Below the pieces are notes generated by a model, which was not told the DNA's origin, did no database searches, and worked only from the letters and a program-made list of their open reading frames with translations. Both the position numbers and the translations under genes were made by a program. 64,000 nt of DNA. It comes from Candidatus Wallbacteria bacterium. Lineage in GTDB: Bacteria; Muiribacteriota; UBA6191; JACPRK01. Of the stretch, positions 58,152 through 64,000 are shown one piece after another. Each line of letters starts with the position of its first letter. The stretch's first letter is position 1. The stretch is from NCBI GenBank assembly GCA_016190005.1, contig JACPRK010000098.1:1-64000 (forward strand). The letters run 5' to 3'.

Positions 58152-58958
58152 ATGTCGAGGAATTCAGCCGCCATCGGTCTAGCGGCTCTGCTGCTGGCGG
58201 GTGTCGTCGGGGCGGCGGAGCCCGTGCTTCTCCAGTACAAGTTCCAGAAGGGCGAGCCGCTGCGCTATCGCCTTCAGATGAAGAGCAAGTCGACCTTCAG
58301 CATGCCGGATGGCAAGAAGGAATCGCAGGACATGGCGAGCAGCATGGAGCTGACGCAGGAGCTGATCGAGGCCAAGGCCGACGGCAGCTACCGCGTCTCC
58401 GTGTCCGTCGAGAAGGCCACCCAGACCGTCAACGGTCAGGAGAAGCCGTTTCCGACCCAGCCGGGGCCGCAGCTGATGACGATGCTGCCGAGCGGCAAGG
58501 TCCTGGACGCCCAGGGCCCCGATCCGGGCACTGCGGGCCAGATGCAGATGGTTTTCCCGACCAAAGCGGTCAACGAGGGCGAAGGCTGGGAGCAGGTCGG
58601 TCGCTTGACGAACCCGCTGCCGCTGGAGACCGTGACCAAGTACACGCTCGATAAGGCAGCGGCGCCTGCACCGGGCGGCGGCACGGCTGCGCTGGTCAAG
58701 AGCGACATGACGATCGCCAGCGAGAAGAGCCCGGGCGGCGAACAGGTGAACGCCGGCACCAAGGGCACGCTGTACTTCGACGTGGCGGGCGGCCGCATCC
58801 TCAAGAGCGACGCGAAGGCCAAGTTCAGCTTCACGATGCCCGTTCAGGTGCCCGGCATGCCGCAGGCACAGAACGTGAACGTGAACCTGGAGATGGACAT
58901 CAGCATCGAGCTCGTGAAGGGCTCGGCCGGTTCCGAGAAGCCGTCCGGCGGCAATTGA
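58152..58958 (+). CDS. Exported beta-rich protein (DUF6263-like), first of a tandem pair
   Basis: 268 residues from ATG 58152, behind GGAGAGGG. Signal peptide to VVGAAE; then LQYKFQKGEPLRYRLQMKSK, the TFSMPDG motif, SSMELTQELIEAK and QMVFPTKAVNEGEGWEQVGR. The pattern fits the DUF6263-like beta family, function unknown. Expressed from a strong promoter. The TGA overlaps a possible TTG start of the paralogue, but its ATG with SD is further downstream. Confidence 0.82.
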   Translation: MSRNSAAIGLAALLLAGVVGAAEPVLLQYKFQKGEPLRYRLQMKSKSTFSMPDGKKESQDMASSMELTQELIEAKADGSYRVSVSVEKATQTVNGQEKPFPTQPGPQLMTMLPSGKVLDAQGPDPGTAGQMQMVFPTKAVNEGEGWEQVGRLTNPLPLETVTKYTLDKAAAPAPGGGTAALVKSDMTIASEKSPGGEQVNAGTKGTLYFDVAGGRILKSDAKAKFSFTMPVQVPGMPQAQNVNVNLEMDISIELVKGSAGSEKPSGGN

Positions 58959-59011
58959 ACAGGGTCCTCGCCACCGTACGAGCGGTGAGCCAGGGAGGAG
59001 TTGCTTTCGCG

Positions 59012-59833
59012 ATGAATCGTTTCGCTGTCCGTAACGTTCGGGCCGTTCTGGCCGTGCTTGCCGTCGTCGGGACGGTGCTGGCCGCGGAGCCCGTTCAACT
59101 GCAGTACAAGTTCGAGAAGGACGCCCCGCTGCGTTACAAGCTCCTGATGAAGAGCCGGGCGACTTTCTCGATGCCCGACGGCGCCGTCGAAAACCAGAAC
59201 ATGACCAGCTCGATGGAGCTGGAGCAGGAGTTGCTCGAGAAGCAGGCGGACGGCAACTTCAAGGTGGCGGTCACCATCCTGAACGCCAGCCAGAGCGTGA
59301 ACGGCCAGGCCCGGCAGATTCCAGTCGCCCAGGGGCACAGCCAGGTCATCACCATGAAGCCCAACGGCGAGGTGCTGGGCGATAACAAGGCGGCCCAGTC
59401 GACTGCAAGCTCGCAGCTGCAGATGGTCTTCCCGGCCAAGGCCGTCTCGGAAGGAGAGACGTGGGAGCAGAAGACCCACATCTCCGAGCCGATCCCGCTG
59501 GAGACTTCCACGCGCTACACGCTGGACAAGGTGGAGACGACCTATCCCGGCTACGGCAAGACGGCGCTCATCAAGTCCTCGATGGGCATCCAGAATGACA
59601 AGACGGCGACGGGCGACCAGGTGAACTCGACCACGAAAGGGAACCTCTGGTTCGACGCGGCCAAGGGCTGCATCGTTCGCAGCAAGGCCGCATCCAGCTT
59701 CAAGTTCGACCTGCCCGTCAACATCCCGGGTGTCATCAACTCGACCGTGAAGGTGAGCCTGGATCTCGACATCGAGATCGCACTCGCCAGCATCTTCTCC
59801 GGGCAGCCGGAGGAAGGCGGCAAGCAGAAGTAG
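59012..59833 (+). CDS. Exported beta-rich protein (DUF6263-like), second of a tandem pair
   Basis: 273 residues from ATG 59012; GGGAGGAG is 12 nt upstream. Signal peptide to TVLAAE. It aligns along its whole length with the preceding protein: LQYKFEKDAPLRYKLLMKSR, TFSMPDG, SSMELEQELLEKQ, QMVFPAKAVSEGETWEQKTH. So the two arose by tandem duplication and diverged considerably. No catalytic residues; a lipid- or ligand-binding envelope role is possible but speculative. Confidence 0.82.
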   Translation: MNRFAVRNVRAVLAVLAVVGTVLAAEPVQLQYKFEKDAPLRYKLLMKSRATFSMPDGAVENQNMTSSMELEQELLEKQADGNFKVAVTILNASQSVNGQARQIPVAQGHSQVITMKPNGEVLGDNKAAQSTASSQLQMVFPAKAVSEGETWEQKTHISEPIPLETSTRYTLDKVETTYPGYGKTALIKSSMGIQNDKTATGDQVNSTTKGNLWFDAAKGCIVRSKAASSFKFDLPVNIPGVINSTVKVSLDLDIEIALASIFSGQPEEGGKQK

Positions 59834-59904
59834 ACCGCGAGCCGGGGTTTAACCGGCCGGTCCGGAGTCCGAGATGTGAACAAACGCAAGGCGGGGGGAG
59901 CGAG

Positions 59905-59944
59905 GAAGCCGTTCCAGGAATGTCGGGAGCGGCTTTCTCATTTC
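59905..59944 (+). terminator. Candidate intrinsic terminator after the paralogous pair
   Basis: Stem GAAGCCGTTCC with GGAGCGGCTTTC, loop of about 10 nt, followed by a T-rich stretch. One wobble pair. It lies 70 bp past the stop. Confidence 0.4.
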
Positions 59945-60016
59945 CGGGCCCGGAGAGCCGCCGGGGGGGCATGGTGCGCCGTTTCGCGTTTTCGGTGGTG
60001 TACCCTCGCTCCTGAG

Positions 60017-60454
60017 ATGCGAGCCCGAAGAGACCTGCGCGGCATCACGCTGCTGGAACTGATGATGGCGATAGCCATCTTGTCGTTTGCGCTCTTGCCG
60101 CTCTCGATGGTGATGCGGAGCGGCTCCAAGACCGTCGAGGGCACCCGCGACATCGCGGGCGCGGTCTGCTTCGCTCAGGCGACTCTGGAGCAGTGCCGCA
60201 GCTACCCCTACGAGCTCTTGCGCCGGGAGCCGGGCACGTCTGCCGGCGAGGAGACCGCCGAGGAAGCCATGAAGCGCGCGGCCACCTTCACGATGGGGCG
60301 CATCACCTACACGCGCCAGGTCACCATCCGGCCGGTCTCGGCCGGCAGCGGCTTCGACGGCCGCCTGATGCATCTGAGGATCACCTGGCAACCCAAGGAC
60401 GGCGAGAAGCCGCTCGAGTACGAGACGTGGTCGGTCTTCAGCGACGTGAAATGA
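60017..60454 (+). CDS. Minor prepilin, PilV/GspI-like
   Basis: 145 residues from ATG 60017. Short basic leader with prepilin peptidase site RG|ITLLELMMAIAIL (Gly at -1, Glu at +5), then the hydrophobic N-helix and a beta-rich head with two Cys (VCFAQATLEQC). First of three overlapping pilin-type genes (ATGA junction to the next). Minor pilins prime assembly of the pilus or pseudopilus. Confidence 0.87.
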   Translation: MRARRDLRGITLLELMMAIAILSFALLPLSMVMRSGSKTVEGTRDIAGAVCFAQATLEQCRSYPYELLRREPGTSAGEETAEEAMKRAATFTMGRITYTRQVTIRPVSAGSGFDGRLMHLRITWQPKDGEKPLEYETWSVFSDVK

Positions 60455-61125
60455 GAGTGGGTTCAGCTGTCGGGTCCGTTCGGGCGCGCGGTGCCTTCAC
60501 GGTCGTCGAGGTATCGGTGGCGGCCTTCATCCTGGCGCTTGTCTTCCTGATGGGCTTCACCTTCCTGACGGGCGAGGGGCGAGGCGTGGCGCAGATGACC
60601 CAGGACCTCGACATCAACGCCACGGTCGAGGCGGCCTTCAGCCAGCTCTCGCGGGACGTGCGCGCCTCGAGCGAGGTGCTGACTCCCGGGCTCATCGACG
60701 CCAAGGACGCGCCGCCCAGGTTCGAGTACGGCAAGACAAGCCTCTGCGTGCTCAAGCAGTCCTATCTCGACTGCCGCTCGACGCCCGTCAGCCGCGTCTC
60801 CTCGGTGGTGAAGTACTGGCTCGACAAGCCGGTGCGGGTCGGAGACCTGCCGGGCGGCGAGGTCGGCGTCACCTACAGCCTCTACCGGCGCGTCAACGAC
60901 CAGCCCGGCTCCGAGCCGGAGAAGCCGATCCTGACGGGCATCCAGGAGCTGACGTTCTACCGGACCAAGAAAGTGCCGGGCGCCTCGGGGCCGAACGGAA
61001 CGGGATACTACGTCCTCCACATGAACATGAAGGTCGCGGCCTTGAGGCGTGGAACGGGCACCTACGTGTTCAAGGGCTATGCGGCGCAGATGGAGACGAT
61101 GGTGAAGCTCAGGGGAGGACTCTGA
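60451..61125 (+). CDS. Minor prepilin, PilW/GspJ-like, with Ala at the cleavage site
   Basis: 224 residues, ATG overlapping the previous stop. Leader ending GA|FTVVEVSVAAFILAL: Glu at +5 requires cleavage after Ala, not the usual Gly. The head has LSRDVRASSEVLTPG, resembling GspJ/PilW. Two Cys (SLCVLKQSYLDC). Overlaps the following PilX-like gene by 1-3 bp. Prepilin peptidase tolerates Ala at -1 in some phyla; processing here is inferred. Confidence 0.85.
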   Translation: MRVGSAVGSVRARGAFTVVEVSVAAFILALVFLMGFTFLTGEGRGVAQMTQDLDINATVEAAFSQLSRDVRASSEVLTPGLIDAKDAPPRFEYGKTSLCVLKQSYLDCRSTPVSRVSSVVKYWLDKPVRVGDLPGGEVGVTYSLYRRVNDQPGSEPEKPILTGIQELTFYRTKKVPGASGPNGTGYYVLHMNMKVAALRRGTGTYVFKGYAAQMETMVKLRGGL

Positions 61126-63545
61126 TGCGTACCGCGAGGCGGGGCATGGCGCTGCCGATCATCGTGGCCATCGTGTTCGTGCTGGCGGCGCTGATCCTGG
61201 CGTTCAACACCTACTCCAGCTCCCGCATCCGCGCCACGGGCGCCGTGCTGAACGGCTTTTCGGCGCTGGCCGCGGCCGAGGCCGGCATCCACTGCGTGCT
61301 CCTCGAGATGCGCAACAGTCAGGGCTGGGCCACACACGAGCTCGAGCTCACCTCCGACGGCGAGTTCGAGTGGAAAGATGAAATCAGTCGACCGGTTCGG
61401 ATGGACGCCGATAGCGTGCTCGCCATCGAGAAGGGCGCCAAGGGCACCTACTCCGGAAAGCTGGGCAGCGGCCCCTTCGCCACTGAGTTCAAGGTGCGGG
61501 CCGGCCAGGTTCCGCTCACCGACGACCCGAACACGCCCTCCATCGACGAGTCGAACCGATACGTGCGCATCGAAAGCATCGGCAAGAAGAAGGACCCGAC
61601 CGGAAAGCAGGACCGCTACACGAAGATCGTCGTCTTCGGCGAGGTGAGCAACTTCACCGAGTACGTCGTCTACGACGGGGAAAAGGTCATCCTCGGAATG
61701 GGCTCGCACAACGACTCCAACCACGCCAACGTCTTCGCCGACGGCCGCATCTACGGCCACGAGGCCGTCAAGCTCGGCAACATCGAGCGCAACGGCACGC
61801 TGCAGAAGTTCGTGAACCTCGACTGCATCCGCAGCGCCGGCGGCATCGAGATCAAGGACGCCTACCAGGTCACCTTCCAGAAGCCGAAGGCGCTGGCGGG
61901 AAAGCCAATCGATCTTGGCCCGTCCAACGACTCCGACGGCCCGTCCGCCATCGAGACCGCGAGCGGAAATGTGCTGGACGGCGAACGAGGCGGCGCGCTG
62001 TCGCTGCCCAAACTGGACAAGGAGTTCTATCGACGCCAGGCCCAGCGCGCCGGCATCGACGTGAGCGATCTGCCGCCCAGGAAAGAGTACGTGCCGCTCT
62101 ACCCGGGCGAGCTGCCCGCCGATGTCATCGAGCTCGACTTCGGCAGGCCGGGCTACGACGGCTCCGACACGCCGCCGGATGACCAGGAGACGCTCAAGAA
62201 GCCCTATCCGGCCGACTTCAACGGGCTCATCTACTCCTCGAAGCCGGTCACGGTGTGGGGCTGTCCGGACCGCGACGTCACAATCTTCTGCGAGGCAGAC
62301 ATCTTCATCAGCGGCGACTTCAACATCCACCCGGCCCACCGGCAGAACTACCGCCAGAAATTCGAGACGCCTGCGGGGACGCCCATCGACGGCACACCGT
62401 TCTACCAGTACCGCAAGGACGACGAGGAGAAGTGGGTCAGCAGCACGACCGGCGAGCCCGTCGACGGCAAGGAGAGGGAACGAGTCGCCTCCGCCCTCAT
62501 CTCGATGGGGCGCGTCTGGTTCGACTACCGGCACCCCTCGCGCTACCTGGCCAATGAGCTCAGGGGCCTGATCAAGCTGGAGATGATCGGAGGGCTGCTG
62601 GGCGACGAGACGAAGGCCTACGATTGGGTCAAACGGGCGGATAACAACCCGGCCCCGCCACCGATTCCAGCCGCTTCGATCAAGACGCCGGGCGCCGACG
62701 GCGCCGACGACCTCACGTTCGAGCTGCAGAGCTACTTGGGTCGCGGCGGCTCGGGCTCGCTGTCGAACTTGCAGGTGACGACCGCCAGCTACGAGGTCAT
62801 CCGGCAGGCGTTCGTGGCCGCGGTCGCCGACGGCCAGCTCACGCGCGACGACCTCGACGGGGCGGCCGGCAAGCCGGGCGTCCTCGATGTGATCGTGAAG
62901 CAGTTGCAGGCCGATGAGCGAGAGCTGGCCCAGTTCTGGCCCTCCACTAACGATCCCGACCTCAAGGACCTCACGCCGCCGATGCTGGGCGGCTTCACTG
63001 CCCCCCAAAGGCTCTACGACCTGGTCTACGACGAGCGCAACGCTGGCCTGACCCAGCACCCTCCGAACGGCAAGTACAGTGACCTCGAGGGAAGCAAGCC
63101 CGACATGCTCGAAGACGAGCTCTACATGCCGCAGATGAGCATGTACGCGATGATCTTCATCAACGCCCGCCGCAACGACGACCCCTCCGAGGGAATCACC
63201 GACGACCCCCAGAGCATGAACCGCCGCTTCGACGACCTGGGCAACGCCCGCGGCCGCAAGGTCCACTTCCTGACCACCATCCTCGGGCTCGAGGAGCAGA
63301 AGCGAGGCGGCGTCACCAACATCACCACGCCTCTCGTGCAGCGCTTCGTCGGCAGCGAGATCCGGCTGGCCCAGGTCGCCAGCTACCCGCCCGCCTTGAA
63401 GACCGGCAACTACTGGCCGCCGCTGCGCCGGCGCATCTATGACCGGACGCTCTCGGTCCATCCGCCCCCGATGATCCCTCAGATGGTGGAGCTAAGAAGC
63501 TGGCAACAGCTGGGCGCCGAGAAGAAGGACTTCGAGGAGTTCTAG
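61125..63545 (+). CDS. Large PilX-like pilus assembly protein
   Basis: 806 residues, far longer than ordinary PilX (about 160-200). The N-terminus RRGMALPIIVAIVFVLAALILAF lacks a Glu at +5 and has the PilX/GspK-style start, with AAEAGIHCVLLEMRNSQGWA behind it. The remaining 700 residues are a beta-rich, Asp-rich domain of unknown type (e.g. VTVWGCPDRDVTIFCEADIF, ISGDFNIHPAHRQN), like other giant environmental PilX-like proteins. It is the last gene of the three-gene prepilin run and may cap the pilus tip. Confidence 0.85.
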   Translation: MRTARRGMALPIIVAIVFVLAALILAFNTYSSSRIRATGAVLNGFSALAAAEAGIHCVLLEMRNSQGWATHELELTSDGEFEWKDEISRPVRMDADSVLAIEKGAKGTYSGKLGSGPFATEFKVRAGQVPLTDDPNTPSIDESNRYVRIESIGKKKDPTGKQDRYTKIVVFGEVSNFTEYVVYDGEKVILGMGSHNDSNHANVFADGRIYGHEAVKLGNIERNGTLQKFVNLDCIRSAGGIEIKDAYQVTFQKPKALAGKPIDLGPSNDSDGPSAIETASGNVLDGERGGALSLPKLDKEFYRRQAQRAGIDVSDLPPRKEYVPLYPGELPADVIELDFGRPGYDGSDTPPDDQETLKKPYPADFNGLIYSSKPVTVWGCPDRDVTIFCEADIFISGDFNIHPAHRQNYRQKFETPAGTPIDGTPFYQYRKDDEEKWVSSTTGEPVDGKERERVASALISMGRVWFDYRHPSRYLANELRGLIKLEMIGGLLGDETKAYDWVKRADNNPAPPPIPAASIKTPGADGADDLTFELQSYLGRGGSGSLSNLQVTTASYEVIRQAFVAAVADGQLTRDDLDGAAGKPGVLDVIVKQLQADERELAQFWPSTNDPDLKDLTPPMLGGFTAPQRLYDLVYDERNAGLTQHPPNGKYSDLEGSKPDMLEDELYMPQMSMYAMIFINARRNDDPSEGITDDPQSMNRRFDDLGNARGRKVHFLTTILGLEEQKRGGVTNITTPLVQRFVGSEIRLAQVASYPPALKTGNYWPPLRRRIYDRTLSVHPPPMIPQMVELRSWQQLGAEKKDFEEF

Positions 63546-63546
63546 G

Positions 63547-63581
63547 GAGTAGCGAGTAGTGAGTAGCGAGTAGTGAGTAGC
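63547..63581. repeat. Heptamer array, GAGTAGY unit
   Basis: Five perfect tandem heptamers, GAGTAGC and GAGTAGT alternating, starting one base after the stop codon of the PilX-like gene. Confidence 0.8.
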
Positions 63582-63688
63582 CTGGGGCGCGGTCGACCCG
63601 CGGGAGCCCGCCAGCAGGCTCAAGCCCGGGCAGCGCACTCGGCCAGCCTTGCCGACCTCCCCGGCCGCGTGTATCTTCTGGTCTCCCG

Positions 63689-64000
63689 ATGGCCTCGCTG
63701 CTCTCCGTTCAAAACGTCACCGCCAGCTACGGCTCGCGCGTGCTGTTCGAGGGCGTCTCACTCGCCATCGCCGACGGCGACCGTCTGGGGATGATCGGCC
63801 CCAACGGAGCCGGAAAATCGACCTTGCTGCGCATCCTCGCCGGCAGCGAAGAGCCAGATTCAGGCGTCCGGTCTCTGCGCTCGAACACTCGTCTTGCGAT
63901 GGTCCCGCAAGCCCCGGCCTTCGAGCAAGGCTTGACCGTCGACGAGGTGCTCGGGCGCGCCCTGGGCGCCTGTGGCCTGGGCGAGGCGACCGCCCGCATC
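63689..64000 (+). CDS. ABC-F family ATPase (5' part only)
   Basis: 104 codons visible from ATG 63689 to the right edge. LLSVQNVTASYGSRVLFEGV, Walker A GPNGAGKST, and Q-loop LAMVPQAP. No membrane segment. Start of a typical ABC-F protein (Uup/EttA-type), which act on the ribosome. The second ATPase domain is outside the window, so the exact subfamily cannot be set. Confidence 0.88.
   Translation, partial: MASLLSVQNVTASYGSRVLFEGVSLAIADGDRLGMIGPNGAGKSTLLRILAGSEEPDSGVRSLRSNTRLAMVPQAPAFEQGLTVDEVLGRALGACGLGEATARI

Noticed and set aside
61077-63461. Minus-strand open frame of 794 codons
   Set aside because: Antisense to the PilX-like gene; no domain recognisable and no ribosome-binding site.

Overview
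This 64 kb window is GC-rich and densely coded, and comes from a diderm (Gram-negative-type) bacterium. BamA, an outer-membrane secretin, lipoproteins with lipoboxes, a type IV pilus / type II secretion assembly ATPase and prepilins are all present. Together with a membrane pyrophosphatase, a giant NAD-glutamate dehydrogenase, sigma-54 regulation and many TPR, HEAT and Ig-like proteins, this suggests an environmental Acidobacteriota-like lineage. That placement is inference; no rRNA or other taxonomic marker is present. I see no tRNA, rRNA, CRISPR array, intact transposase or prophage.

Layout. 1-2.5 kb: 3'-truncated membrane pyrophosphatase (minus). 2.6-5.8 kb: secreted M36/M4-type metallopeptidase. 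5.9-11.8 kb: a HEAT-TM-PQQ-propeller protein converging on a large TPR protein. 11.8-15.2 kb: a small secreted protein, an NtrC-type regulator and its histidine kinase, with a sigma-54-like promoter and repeated dyad sites. 15.2-20.1 kb: SLH-like protein, triple-PAS protein, YdfG-like SDR, duplicated TPR protein and a pair of overlapping beta-rich proteins. 20.5-25.4 kb: GDH and a 30-residue ribosomal-type (bS22/mS38) gene. 25.5-29.2 kb: coiled-coil protein, secretin and phosphofructokinase. 29.3-37.4 kb: 1610-residue Ig-like lipoprotein, PilP-like, PilO and a PilM-PilN fusion (all minus). 37.5-47.4 kb: surface glycan genes (four glycosyltransferases, two methyltransferases, RmlB), interleaved with a lipoprotein and PilB. 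47.4-56 kb: PerM-type permease, HflX, cold-shock protein, FabL, a second two-component pair, a methyltransferase and a CopZ-like chaperone. 56-60 kb: BamA and a tandem pair of paralogous exported proteins. 60-63.5 kb: prepilin operon (PilV-, PilW- and PilX-like). 63.7 kb to the edge: an ABC-F protein.

How the genes work together. Type IV pilus or T2SS parts are scattered over four loci (secretin; PilMN-O-P; PilB; minor prepilins) and probably form one envelope machine with large surface proteins. The polysaccharide genes probably build a dTDP-sugar-containing envelope glycan. The regulator/kinase pair at 12.6-15.0 kb probably drives the small exported protein through sigma-54 and may autoregulate its kinase.

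The most unusual signals are non-coding. One is a family of intergenic 7-bp-period repeats with several unrelated unit sequences. Another is a set of long hairpins resembling REP elements. The third is the sigma-54 promoter/enhancer arrangement.
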